DNA of 44,736 bases, from NCBI GenBank assembly GCA_902774995.1, contig CACYKR010000005.1, forward strand, positions 1 to 44,736. The letters run 5' to 3'. A model generated the notes under the pieces. That model made no database searches. It had not been told where the DNA came from and saw only the letters and a list, made by a program, of their open reading frames with translations. Every line of letters begins with the position of its first letter. Within the stretch, counting starts at the first letter, position 1. This document shows positions 14,979 through 23,546 of the stretch, in pieces. The translations under genes and the position numbers were made by a program. This DNA is from an uncultured Bacteroidales bacterium (GTDB lineage Bacteria > Bacteroidota > Bacteroidia > Bacteroidales > Paludibacteraceae).

Positions 14979-16331
14979 ATGAAACGATTTCTCTGTTTAG
15001 TAGCCGTATTTATGGGATGTGTATGCGCTTTTGCGCTGCCGCATTATGAGTTGGCCTACCGCCTGAGCGGTTCAGGCGCGATGATCATGCCGGACGGCAA
15101 AGTGGATCCGTTCATCCAACGGCCTGTCTTGGGCGGCCAGTTTGCCGTGGAGTTTCTGCCAACGGGCAGATGGCACTGCCTGCAGCAGTGGAACAACGCC
15201 TCTATCGGTGTGGGAGCCAGCTACATGAACCTGGGCAACGAGGCCAAGTTAGGCTCTGCGATCGCGGCATACGGGTATATGAACCAACCGTTTTATAACG
15301 GCAGACATTTCGGTATAGGTCTGAGGCCGGCAGTCGGTCTGGCAGCAGTGACAAAACGGTATTCCAATACCTACGAGGGCAAGGCCATTTACCACGACCA
15401 CGAAGGCGCCAACTGGTCTATCGGTTCGGTGCTGAACGCCTATCTGACGCTGGAGCTGTATATGGATTTCCCTATCAAAGACGGCTGGACGATTACTATG
15501 GCCGGAGGATGGCATCATATGAGTAACGGCAGTATCATGCACCCTAACGCCGGCTACAACCTCTTCGGCGGCGAGTTAGGCGTGAAGTATCATCCCCATG
15601 TACAAAGGGACAATGTACAATGTACCAAGGACTTGGCGGACACGGCACGTATCTACCGCGCTCCGCAGCCCGATGTGCCACGCAAGCTGTATGACGGTGT
15701 AGAGAAAAAATGGGCAGTAGAAATCAGCGCTACCGGCGGTCTCAAACAGAACTATTACGCAGATAACCAGAACGGTCAGCGTTTCTATGGTGTGGCTACT
15801 CTCAAAGCGGCGGCGTACTGGGTACCGGTGAGCATCTTCCGTCTCGGAGCCGGTGTGGATGCGTTCTACGACGGCTACTATAGTGCGGTGAATGATGAGT
15901 TCAAAGACGCGAACCCGGGTGCGCCCGTAACGTATTTCGGGAAGACGTATCTCAAAGAAAGCAAGGTGGAGAACTGCTTCCGCGTAGGTGTGAGTCTCCA
16001 GCCGGAGTTCGTCATCGGCAACCTGACAGCCGGTATCCATGTAGGCTTCTATGTGTTTGACCCGGTGAAGAACCTGGAGCCGTACACCGGCAAGAAATCG
16101 TTTGACAAAGGCAAAGGTGCGAAAGAGATGGACGAAGCCGGCACACCGCTCAACCGCGGTATCTTCTATACCTACGATTTCACTGACGCCAGCAACTACC
16201 AGGACGGCTGGTGTTACATGCAGTTTGTGCTCAAATACCACGTATTGGACCACCTGTTTGTACAGCTGGGACTGAAGACCCACGGCGTGCGGGCAGAGTT
16301 CATCGACGCCGGTATAGGTGTAGCTTTCTAA
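14979..16331 (+). CDS. PagL-like lipid A deacylase / acyloxyacyl hydrolase family
   Basis: This 450-residue outer-membrane protein has a signal peptide (about 1-19). Residues 20-205 resemble the PagL barrel (PF09411), with the active-site region GGWHHMSNGSIMHPN at 177-191, in which histidine and serine would form the catalytic dyad that removes an acyl chain from lipid A. Residues 207-217 (HVQRDNVQCTK) are encoded by a GTACAA-type repeat. Residues 240-450 add a second barrel-like half ending VRAEFIDAGIGVAF, making the protein about twice the length of simple PagL. The start at 14979 is set by the promoter at 14939-14970. Its stop overlaps the convergent gene by 4 bases. Substrate activity is inferred from the motif. 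Confidence 0.72.
   Translation: MKRFLCLVAVFMGCVCAFALPHYELAYRLSGSGAMIMPDGKVDPFIQRPVLGGQFAVEFLPTGRWHCLQQWNNASIGVGASYMNLGNEAKLGSAIAAYGYMNQPFYNGRHFGIGLRPAVGLAAVTKRYSNTYEGKAIYHDHEGANWSIGSVLNAYLTLELYMDFPIKDGWTITMAGGWHHMSNGSIMHPNAGYNLFGGELGVKYHPHVQRDNVQCTKDLADTARIYRAPQPDVPRKLYDGVEKKWAVEISATGGLKQNYYADNQNGQRFYGVATLKAAAYWVPVSIFRLGAGVDAFYDGYYSAVNDEFKDANPGAPVTYFGKTYLKESKVENCFRVGVSLQPEFVIGNLTAGIHVGFYVFDPVKNLEPYTGKKSFDKGKGAKEMDEAGTPLNRGIFYTYDFTDASNYQDGWCYMQFVLKYHVLDHLFVQLGLKTHGVRAEFIDAGIGVAF
15597..15630. repeat. GTACAA-type repeat inside the PagL-like gene
   Basis: Words GTACAAAG, GGACAAT, GTACAAT and GTACCAAG on the coding strand encode VQRDNVQCTK at the junction of the two halves of the protein. Confidence 0.8.
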
Positions 16332-17554
16332 AGTTTAATCAGCTGGTCTTCCAGCATATAGACCTGCTCCAGAGGGATGCCGTGATCTACCAACTGGCGT
16401 CTGTCGGGACGAAAGAGCGCATAGAACTCCTTGGGTCCCTTGCACATCTGCCGCGCCTGGCGGTAATACTCAAACGCCATCATCCTGTCGCCTTGCAGCA
16501 AAAGGCAGTGGGCGTAATTGATGTAGTCCAGCGGAGACTGACTGCCCTCCCGCAGCTGGTTCAGCAGCCATTTGGCGGCGGCGTCAATATGATTCCACAG
16601 CAGGTCCATGTGACCGATAGAGAGATAGATGATAGCCATATGGCTGGCGCGTTCGGACGAATCACCGATGAGCGCAGCGTAGATCCATGTATCCGGCAGA
16701 ATAGCGATAATCCCCTGCATATACTCCTGTTCCGACGCAGGGACCCATGACATAACCCCCTCCATGTCGTTCGTCTCTCCCGTCAGCTCCAACAGGTTTT
16801 GCAGCTCCTCCGGCAGGTCCTCTATCTTCACCTCTCCCGAGGCGATACTCTCCCGCCAGTTGTTCTTGACGGAACGTACGAGCGCACAAAGCGTCTGGAA
16901 AGCCTGCTCGCCTTCATCGCCCATCTCCGCTACGGCCTCCATAAACGCGTTCTGCAAATCAGGGAAGAAATCAATACGGACATCATAGTGCGCCAGCAAA
17001 ATCAACACATTCGCCAGACATTGCTCCGCCACCACATCGTTATCCACATTGATACCCTCGATGAGCACCATCATCGCCTGTTCGTTAAAACACTCGCGGA
17101 TATTCTTCGCCAGCGAGGCTACCGCCATCAGCGCCACCGACGCGCGGTCGGGGTCGTTGAGCACGTCATGCAACCAGACAATATCCGCCTCCTTGAACTT
17201 CAGACAGGAGGAGAAATATTGCATCACAGATTGCGGGTTGTCCTGATTGAAGCCGTGCATCCGGGGCGAGAGACCGCGTTTGAGACGGATAGCTACGTAT
17301 GCCGCATCCACCAGCCTGTAGGTATCGCCGGTCAGCGCATCGAGCGTCTGCTCGCGTTGCGGGTCATCCGACGTCAGCCACTCGGAAAAGAGCGTATTGT
17401 AATGCGAGCGGATATCCTCGTACGCCTGCTCAAAAGGGTTGTCGTCACCCAGTTCGTTGAGCCAACTGCGCACAATAACCAGAGCATGCTCGATCATGCG
17501 CTCGCCCAACGCCCGCTCAATGGTCATTATCTGATCTTCAATCGTCTGTGCCAT
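16328..17554 (-). CDS. helical-repeat protein of unknown function
   Basis: This 408-residue protein has no signal peptide or membrane segment and is predicted cytoplasmic. It is rich in leucine, alanine and acidic residues in helix-like spacing throughout. The C-terminal part (about 320-400: YINYAHCLLLQGDRMMAFEY, then RQARQMCKG) reads like tetratricopeptide-type helices. I recognise no catalytic motif. It follows the dolichol-phosphate-type glycosyltransferase by only 2 bases, so the two are very likely co-transcribed. Its 3' end overlaps the convergent PagL-like gene by 4 bases. A helical scaffold or regulator is plausible, but no function can be stated. Confidence 0.7.
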   Translation of the reverse strand: MAQTIEDQIMTIERALGERMIEHALVIVRSWLNELGDDNPFEQAYEDIRSHYNTLFSEWLTSDDPQREQTLDALTGDTYRLVDAAYVAIRLKRGLSPRMHGFNQDNPQSVMQYFSSCLKFKEADIVWLHDVLNDPDRASVALMAVASLAKNIRECFNEQAMMVLIEGINVDNDVVAEQCLANVLILLAHYDVRIDFFPDLQNAFMEAVAEMGDEGEQAFQTLCALVRSVKNNWRESIASGEVKIEDLPEELQNLLELTGETNDMEGVMSWVPASEQEYMQGIIAILPDTWIYAALIGDSSERASHMAIIYLSIGHMDLLWNHIDAAAKWLLNQLREGSQSPLDYINYAHCLLLQGDRMMAFEYYRQARQMCKGPKEFYALFRPDRRQLVDHGIPLEQVYMLEDQLIKL

Positions 17555-17556
17555 AA

Positions 17557-18507
17557 TCAGATTTCCTCCCGGATGAGGTAGTCGTTGCGGCTGGGGCTGT
17601 TACGGATGACCAGTTCTGCCAAGAATCCCGCCAGGAAAAGCATACAGCCCAAAATCATCATCAGTATAGCAATGTGGAAATACGGATTGACGCCCACTAA
17701 CATCGCCGGTACACCGTTCGAGAGCGCGTACAGTTTCATGCCCCCCACCACGATGACGGCAATAAATCCGATGAAGAACATCAGACTGCCCACCAGCCCG
17801 AAGAAGTGCATCGGCTGTTTGCCGAACTTATTGAGAAACCACAGGGTCATGAGGTCCAGATAGCCGTTCACGAAACGGTTGAGACCGAACTTGGAGGTGC
17901 CGAACTCGCGCTTGCGGTGTTGCACCACTTTCTCGCCGATTTTGGTGAAACCGGCGTTCTTAGCCAGATAGGGGATATAGCGGTGCATCTCGGAGAAGAC
18001 CTCGATATTTTTCACCACCTCCCGGCGATAAGCCTTCAGCCCGCAGTTCATATCATGGAGCCGGATGCCCGTGACATAACGCGCCGTAGCGTTGAATAGT
18101 TTGGAGGGCAGGTTCTTGGTCAACTTATTGTCATAACGCTTCTGCTTCCAGCCGCTGACGAGGTCAAAACCGTCCTCCTTGATCATGCGGTAGAGCTCCG
18201 GTATCTCGTCCGGGCTGTCCTGCAGGTCCGCATCCATAGTGATTACCACATCGCCTTGCGCCGCCTTGAAACCGCAATACAGCGCAGCCGACTTACCGTA
18301 GTTCCGGCGGAAACAGATGCCGTGAACGGCTTTGTCGGTAGTTTGCAGACTCTTGATTACCTCCCAGGAGGTATCGGTAGAACCGTCGTTGACAAAAAGG
18401 ATCTCATAGGAGAACCGGTGCTCTTTCATCACCCGCGCAATCCATTCGTACAGGTGGGGCAGCGACTCCGCCTCGTTGAAAAGAGGTACAATGATTGATA
18501 TATCCAT
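17557..18507 (-). CDS. family 2 glycosyltransferase, polyprenyl-phosphate type
   Basis: This 316-residue membrane enzyme has a GT-A domain at residues 1-220: SIIVPLFNEAESL near the N-terminus, NDGST, then MDADLQDSPDE as the DxD metal site. Two C-terminal membrane segments follow (about 233-260 and 272-298). This is the architecture of DPM1/GtrB/ArnC-like enzymes that move a sugar from a nucleotide to undecaprenyl phosphate. The product probably serves lipid A, O-antigen or protein glycosylation. Notably, a DUF2723 protein, related to polyprenyl-phosphate sugar-using transferases, is encoded upstream in the same leftward run. The gene starts 2 bases from the stop of the PatB-like gene. Confidence 0.85.
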   Translation of the reverse strand: MDISIIVPLFNEAESLPHLYEWIARVMKEHRFSYEILFVNDGSTDTSWEVIKSLQTTDKAVHGICFRRNYGKSAALYCGFKAAQGDVVITMDADLQDSPDEIPELYRMIKEDGFDLVSGWKQKRYDNKLTKNLPSKLFNATARYVTGIRLHDMNCGLKAYRREVVKNIEVFSEMHRYIPYLAKNAGFTKIGEKVVQHRKREFGTSKFGLNRFVNGYLDLMTLWFLNKFGKQPMHFFGLVGSLMFFIGFIAVIVVGGMKLYALSNGVPAMLVGVNPYFHIAILMMILGCMLFLAGFLAELVIRNSPSRNDYLIREEI

Positions 18508-18508
18508 C

Positions 18509-19669
18509 TTATTTATGATTTACATTACAGTATTCTTTCAGCCGTTGCAGCGCCTGTGCGAGCACCTCATGCGAGGTAGCGAGATTGATACGGATATATT
18601 TCTCGCCGCCGTACATCTCCGAGGGGTTGAAGAGCACATGCCCTTTCTTTGCCAGGTCGCAGCAGAACTCCTCCGCCGTCATTCCCATCGCCGCTATGTT
18701 CACCCACGCCAGGTAGGTTCCCTCCGTCTCATGGAGCAGCAACATCGGCAGCTCGGCATGGAGGAAATCGCGCAGGTAGCAGAAGTTGCCATAGACATAT
18801 TCGTTCAACTCGTCCAGCCATGCCTCCGACTCGTTGTATGCCGCTACTTGCGCCACCAGGCCGAAGGGGTTCAGGCCGTTCACCTCATGCACCTCCAGCG
18901 CATGGTTGATCTGCGCAAAGAGTTCTTTGTTCGGCACAAAAATGTTCGCGCAGAGCAGGCCGGCGATGTTAAACGCCTTGCTGGCCGAAGTGCAGACGCA
19001 GAAATCGGTGTCGTTGATTACGATGGACGCAAACGGTGTGTACGCATGACCGGGAAAGGCGAACTCGCAGTGGATCTCATCAGAGATGACATACAGATGC
19101 TCCCGCCGCATGATAGCCGCCAGCCGTTCCAACTCCTCGCGGCTCCACACACGGCCTGTGGGGTTATGGGGGTTGCAGAGGAGGAACACATCCGCCTCTT
19201 GGGCCTTCGCCTCCACGTCCGCCCAGTCTATCTCAAAGCGGTTGTCACGCAGCACTAACGGCGACGCCACTAACTCGCAGCCCATGTTCTCGATGCACGA
19301 GAAGAAGCAGTTATACGCCGGCGTGAATGTGAGAATCCGAAGCGGCGTGCACTTGCATTTGCGGGTCTGCAGCGCCGCAAAGATCGCCGAGATAGCCGGC
19401 ACCACAGCGGTCGTATAAAGCAGATTGTCACGGTTGATACCCGTCCAGCCGTGGCGGCGGCTGAACCACGACGCTACTGCGTCATAATTGGCCTGAGGCA
19501 CGATGGAATAACCAAACACGCCATGATCCAGACGGCGTTGCATCGCCTCACGGATAGGTTTGGCGGCTTTGAAATCCATGTCGGCAATCCATAACGGCAA
19601 CGTGCCGGCTGCACACTCCGAATCCCATTTATAGCAGTCGGAGCCTTTACGATTTACATATTCAAGCAT
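18509..19669 (-). CDS. patB: PatB/MalY-type C-S lyase (PLP-dependent)
   Basis: This 386-residue fold-type I PLP enzyme resembles the MalY/PatB group, which cleave cystathionine or related C-S bonds to thiol, pyruvate and ammonia. Visible marks are LPLWIADMDF at 25-34, NPHNPTGRVW near 166-175, SDEIHCEF at 196-203, and the PLP lysine in TSASKAFNIAGL (K231). The length is normal for the family. It is cytoplasmic. It overlaps the end of the thioesterase gene before it by 16 bases and ends just before the glycosyltransferase gene. Substrate choice between cystathionine and other thioethers cannot be read from sequence. Confidence 0.85.
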   Translation of the reverse strand: MLEYVNRKGSDCYKWDSECAAGTLPLWIADMDFKAAKPIREAMQRRLDHGVFGYSIVPQANYDAVASWFSRRHGWTGINRDNLLYTTAVVPAISAIFAALQTRKCKCTPLRILTFTPAYNCFFSCIENMGCELVASPLVLRDNRFEIDWADVEAKAQEADVFLLCNPHNPTGRVWSREELERLAAIMRREHLYVISDEIHCEFAFPGHAYTPFASIVINDTDFCVCTSASKAFNIAGLLCANIFVPNKELFAQINHALEVHEVNGLNPFGLVAQVAAYNESEAWLDELNEYVYGNFCYLRDFLHAELPMLLLHETEGTYLAWVNIAAMGMTAEEFCCDLAKKGHVLFNPSEMYGGEKYIRINLATSHEVLAQALQRLKEYCNVNHK

Positions 19670-20157
19670 TCTTCAAAGGTATAGTTTTTCTCTTCTACAT
19701 CCGACGGGAGGTAACCCATCGCCTCTTTCGCTTTCTCCTGCGGGAAAGTGAAATACGTGCAGACGCATTCGCATAGCAACTCGCCTTCCGCACTGTAAAT
19801 CTCCCCTTGCACGAGCGCGATATTGCGACGCATCTCTTTCAGATACGCACGCAGTTTGATATATTCCTGCAGGGTGGAGACGGGTTTGTGGTACCGCATC
19901 TCCATCTTCGCCGTCACTCCGGCGGTCTTCAGTTTGTGGAACACCACCCATCCGCAGACCTCGTCCAGCAACACCGCCTGGATACCGCCGTGCAGGGTGT
20001 TGATCCAGGACTGGTGGTTCTTGGTCGGCTTCCAGATGGAGATGATATCCTCTCCGTCCTCGAAGAACCGCATCCGGGTACCTATCGGGTTCGTCGGACA
20101 ACAGCCGAAACAGTTGTATTCGGGCATGGTTGTCCAAGGGTTGATGATCCGTTTCAT
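19654..20157 (-). CDS. hotdog-fold thioesterase (PaaI type)
   Basis: This 167-residue protein has the hotdog layout of PaaI/YbgC-like thioesterases. The active-site zone HQSWINTLHGGIQAVLLDEV (45-64) contains the HGG turn and the acidic residue of the central helix. An N-terminal CFGCCPTNPIGTRMRF (16-31) resembles acyl-CoA thioesterases of the PaaI group. It would hydrolyse a small acyl-CoA. Its ATG shares one base with the stop of the porin-like gene (TAATG), and its end overlaps the PatB gene. The acyl substrate is unknown. Confidence 0.8.
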   Translation of the reverse strand: MKRIINPWTTMPEYNCFGCCPTNPIGTRMRFFEDGEDIISIWKPTKNHQSWINTLHGGIQAVLLDEVCGWVVFHKLKTAGVTAKMEMRYHKPVSTLQEYIKLRAYLKEMRRNIALVQGEIYSAEGELLCECVCTYFTFPQEKAKEAMGYLPSDVEEKNYTFEECLNM

Positions 20158-21590
20158 TAGAAATTAAATTTAGTCATCAATTGTACGCGGTGGTTGGTAA
20201 CCCAATGCAGGCCGCTCTTTGCCAAGCCGTCTGCGCCTAAGTCCTTGCCGTACTGCACGGAGGTAATCTCATACTCGCAGCCTATCTGGAATTTACCTAC
20301 GGTATAAAGCAAGGTCGGCGACATACGCCACATCCGGTTCATGTTGTTCGCACGCGGGTAATAGAGGTCCAACTTCCCGTCGCCGTTCGCATCAATGATA
20401 TGCTCTTTCGTTCCGAAATTACGGATATATCCGGCAAAGAGGATTCCCTGCAGCTTCTGCGGGTGCTTGGTCTCCTGCGCACCCACTTTGCCGCCATAGA
20501 CGATGCTCACCCAGGAAGAAGAGGTGCGTGTCGGAGTGTATTCCCACGAGCCATCGGCATTCACTTTCTTTACGCCATAACCGCCGTTGAGGTTCATATG
20601 CTCTCCGGCTTCGGCAAAGATCGTCTTGGCTTTGATGGAGAACTCCCCTTTCTTATATTGCAGGTAGAGGAAAGGCGAAGCGGTGGTAATACGGTCGGAG
20701 ACCTTGATAGCCAGATCTTTGCCGTCAGTCCCTTTTATCGGATTGCCGGCGGCATCGAGCGCCACTCCTATATGTCGCGGACAGATGCTCAATACATCTG
20801 CTCCGGCACGCAAGAGGAATCCGTTGGTGTGGAAATTCAGACCGAGGTATGCTTCGGGAGTCTTGGAATACGCGATATACTCTGCGGATTGGCCGTCCGG
20901 GCCGATGGAGTAATACTGCATTTGCCAGATGAGAGCGCCCGTGAGGGTGAAATACTTACCGAGGCGCGCATCCATCTTCACTTGCGGCGTACGGGAAAAA
21001 GGTCCGAAAGGTGCGCCGGAGTTCAGCGCAATAGCATCGCACAGGTCCGCCGCCATGGGGTGCCAGGCCTGACCCAAAAGCAAGTCCACGCGCGCGTAAT
21101 CCTTATCATTCATGCGCAAGCTGTCCCACGCAAGCGTCATATAAGCCTGGCGGAGACGAAACTGGGCGGTTCCGGACAGCTTGTGCGTGCCGCTCCCCAC
21201 GCCGTTCAGACCCGCGTAGAAATCCGCTTCTATCTTACCGCCGAACTCTGTACTACGCCATTTGTAACCCTCTATATTCAAGCCTACACGGGTTGTCAGG
21301 GAGAGGAAACGGAAGGTAGAAACGGCGTTGAGATCCTGAAGCAATGCGGGATCGTCTGTCTTGTTCCAGTTCTCGTCTTTGGGCTGGTAGTTATACAGAT
21401 CACCTGTTCCGGAGATTGACTCACGGCTGTCATAGGCAAAGTAGTTACGGATAAATCCATACGGCTTGAAATGCTGTTTCAGATGCGACTTGACAGCCTC
21501 TCTCTTCTGCTGCTTGACCTCCGTATCCTGCGCAGAGACAGCCATGCTGCATACCGCGCAAAGGACGATGATGACGATTCGGTTTCTCAT
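20157..21590 (-). CDS. outer-membrane porin-like protein (DcaP-like)
   Basis: This 477-residue protein has a signal peptide (1-20, ending VSA). A lysine-rich early segment (VKQQKREAVKSHLKQH) is followed by alternating amphipathic strands and a C-terminal strand RVQLMTKFNF ending in phenylalanine, as BAM clients do. The layout recalls DcaP-like porins, which carry acidic solutes. It lies 3 bases after the SLC13 transporter gene on the same strand, so the two may form an outer- and inner-membrane route for the same anions. It contains no TonB-dependent receptor features. The family name is tentative. Confidence 0.65.
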   Translation of the reverse strand: MRNRIVIIVLCAVCSMAVSAQDTEVKQQKREAVKSHLKQHFKPYGFIRNYFAYDSRESISGTGDLYNYQPKDENWNKTDDPALLQDLNAVSTFRFLSLTTRVGLNIEGYKWRSTEFGGKIEADFYAGLNGVGSGTHKLSGTAQFRLRQAYMTLAWDSLRMNDKDYARVDLLLGQAWHPMAADLCDAIALNSGAPFGPFSRTPQVKMDARLGKYFTLTGALIWQMQYYSIGPDGQSAEYIAYSKTPEAYLGLNFHTNGFLLRAGADVLSICPRHIGVALDAAGNPIKGTDGKDLAIKVSDRITTASPFLYLQYKKGEFSIKAKTIFAEAGEHMNLNGGYGVKKVNADGSWEYTPTRTSSSWVSIVYGGKVGAQETKHPQKLQGILFAGYIRNFGTKEHIIDANGDGKLDLYYPRANNMNRMWRMSPTLLYTVGKFQIGCEYEITSVQYGKDLGADGLAKSGLHWVTNHRVQLMTKFNF

Positions 21591-21593
21591 AAC

Positions 21594-23006
21594 TTACTTA
21601 AACGGGAAAAGCAACAACACGGCATACGACAGGGCCACACCCACCAGACCGATGATAAGACCTACTTTCACCATGTCGTTGGTTTTGATCAGACCCGTGG
21701 AACAAGCGATGGCGTTCGGCGGCGTAGAGATCGGCAGAAGCATCGCAAACGAAGTGGAAGCGGCTACGCATACCAACAGTGTGGTCACACCTCCGAAAGC
21801 ACCCAGTTGCTCGCTCATGGCTGTTCCTACCACCGCCAGAATCGGCACCAGCAAGTTGGCTGCCGAGGAGTGGGAGATGAAGTTGGATAGCAGCCATCCT
21901 AACACACCGGCAATAATCAGTACGGCGATAGCCGACCAGCTGCCGAACGGGATAGACTCTACCAACGCTGCCGCCAGACCGGTTTTATTAAGGGCTGTTC
22001 CGATAGCAAAACCACCGGCTACCATCCAGAGCACATGCCAGTCGATCTTCGAGAAATCATCGCGGGTGAAGACACCCGTCAATGCGAAGACGGCAAACGG
22101 GATGAGGGCTACCACATTCGAGTTCAGGTGAGTCAGCTCACCCGTCATCCACAGCAAGATGGTAGCGATGAACGTAACGGTTACTACCCAGAATTTCCAA
22201 TCCATCTCGTGGTGCTCGTCCGGGTTGATGACGATCTTCACATCCTTGGCCTTGAAGGGGAAGAGGAATTGCAGCAGCCACCATGCGAAAAGAATCATGA
22301 TTACCACTATCGGTACAAAACGGACCATCCAGGCGGCGAAACCGATGTTGATATCCATGGCGGACAGCTGACCGATGGCGATGGCGTTTGGAGGTGTACC
22401 GATAGGGGTACCCAGACCGCCGATGTTAGCAGCAATAGGGATAGCCATAGCCAGACTCACACGCCCGCCGCCATCTGCCGGCAGTGTCCGTAACACAGGC
22501 GCCAGGAAAGCTAACATCATAGCCGCCGTAGCCGTATTACTCATGAACATGGACATCACGCTGATGAGCGTCAGGAAACCTAACAGCACCCATTTCGGGT
22601 TGGTGCCGAAAGGCTTCAGCAGCACGCGGGCAAGGACCACATCCAGGCCTACTTTGCTGGCGGTGATAGCCAACACAAAGCCGCCCAGGAAAAGCATGAT
22701 AATAGGATCGGCAAATGCCGCCATCAGCTCACGGAAATTGACCAGAGAACCCATCTCCGGATTGGTCAAACCCTTGTTGGAGACCGCCAGAAGCAGGAAC
22801 ACAATGGACGAAACAGAGGTTGCCCAAGCCGGGATAATCTCAAACATCCACATCAGCGCAGCGTAACAGAAAATGGCGATGGTGCGCTGCTGAACCACCG
22901 TCAGACCGTCTATGCCGAAAAAGGAAGCCGGCACAAACCACATGAACAATACCACCGCTACCGTCAGCGGGGCTAAGATATATGTTCTGATATTAAAATT
23001 CTTCAT
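21594..23006 (-). CDS. SLC13/DASS-family anion:sodium symporter
   Basis: This 470-residue inner-membrane protein has about a dozen hydrophobic segments. Two related halves carry the signature loops: SNTATAAMMLAFLAPV with PIGTPPNAIAIG in the first half, and SHSSAANLLVPILA with LPISTPPNAIACSTG in the second. These TPPNAI loops bind sodium and dicarboxylate or sulfate in SLC13 proteins. It probably takes up succinate-type dicarboxylates. The start is the ATG at 23006, as the codon before it in the frame is TTG. A TCAATTA-type heptamer array lies directly upstream. It is co-directional with the porin-like gene 3 bases downstream. Confidence 0.85.
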   Translation of the reverse strand: MKNFNIRTYILAPLTVAVVLFMWFVPASFFGIDGLTVVQQRTIAIFCYAALMWMFEIIPAWATSVSSIVFLLLAVSNKGLTNPEMGSLVNFRELMAAFADPIIMLFLGGFVLAITASKVGLDVVLARVLLKPFGTNPKWVLLGFLTLISVMSMFMSNTATAAMMLAFLAPVLRTLPADGGGRVSLAMAIPIAANIGGLGTPIGTPPNAIAIGQLSAMDINIGFAAWMVRFVPIVVIMILFAWWLLQFLFPFKAKDVKIVINPDEHHEMDWKFWVVTVTFIATILLWMTGELTHLNSNVVALIPFAVFALTGVFTRDDFSKIDWHVLWMVAGGFAIGTALNKTGLAAALVESIPFGSWSAIAVLIIAGVLGWLLSNFISHSSAANLLVPILAVVGTAMSEQLGAFGGVTTLLVCVAASTSFAMLLPISTPPNAIACSTGLIKTNDMVKVGLIIGLVGVALSYAVLLLFPFK

Positions 23007-23033
23007 CAATTATCAATTATAAATTCTCAATCC
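23007..23033. repeat. TCAATTA-type heptamer array
   Basis: The plus strand reads TCAATTA twice, then TAAATTC and TCAATCC. It spans the gap between the SLC13 start and the RpiB stop, and slightly enters the RpiB gene. Confidence 0.65.
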
Positions 23034-23521
23034 TCCAATATCCATTTACCGTTTTCAATCCTGTACTTATTGGGATTGGCCAAATGGTGAATACGGCGTT
23101 CGTATCGTTCACCGCCTTCATAAGCGGTTGTCACAAACTTGTGAATAATCTCCAGAGCCTTGTCGGGAGCCACGCTGCCTGCCGGCAGGCAAAGGACGTT
23201 GGCGTTAAAGAAACGGCGCGCGTTCTCCGCCAGACGGACCTCCCAACAAACCGTGGCACGCACGCCCGGATGGGTGTTGGCTGCCATGCTCATGCCGTTG
23301 CCGGTGAAGCAGAAACCGATACCCAAATCGCATTCGCCTTTCTCAATGGCGGTGGCCATCGGATGCGCGAAATCAGGGAAATCACAGTTGTCCATCGAGT
23401 GACAACCGAAATCTATTACTTTTGCGCCTTCGCGCTCCAGAAACAGTTGAATCATGGACTTCAAACCAAAACCTGCGTGGTCACTTGCCATCGCAATGGT
23501 CATTTCATTGATTGGTTTCAT
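23027..23521 (-). CDS. RpiB/LacAB-family sugar-phosphate isomerase, atypical
   Basis: This 164-residue protein has the RpiB fold: ASDHAGFGLK at 12-21, the catalytic-cysteine loop GFCFTGNGMSMAAN (C71), and WEVRLAENARRFFNANVLCL. Typical RpiB uses C-G-T/S-G around the cysteine and a histidine in the later motif (HNDxNVL). Here the loop is FCFTG, and the positions that align with His-Asn are Phe-Phe (104-105). The enzyme may therefore act on another sugar phosphate or in another way. It sits between SLC13 and a COG0523 GTPase gene. I leave the symbol empty because ribose-5-phosphate activity is doubtful. Confidence 0.75.
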   Translation of the reverse strand: MKPINEMTIAMASDHAGFGLKSMIQLFLEREGAKVIDFGCHSMDNCDFPDFAHPMATAIEKGECDLGIGFCFTGNGMSMAANTHPGVRATVCWEVRLAENARRFFNANVLCLPAGSVAPDKALEIIHKFVTTAYEGGERYERRIHHLANPNKYRIENGKWILED

Positions 23522-23546
23522 AAGCGTATTGGATTAAAATTATTCT

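Noticed and set aside
18509..18529. TTATTTA, TGATTTA, CATTACA as a further heptamer array
   Set aside because: The units are too degenerate and overlap the last codons of the PatB-like gene; kept only as a weak case.
20400..21419. 339-codon frame on the plus strand
   Set aside because: It is antisense to the porin-like gene, which has a signal peptide and barrel strands; the antisense frame has no recognisable domain.
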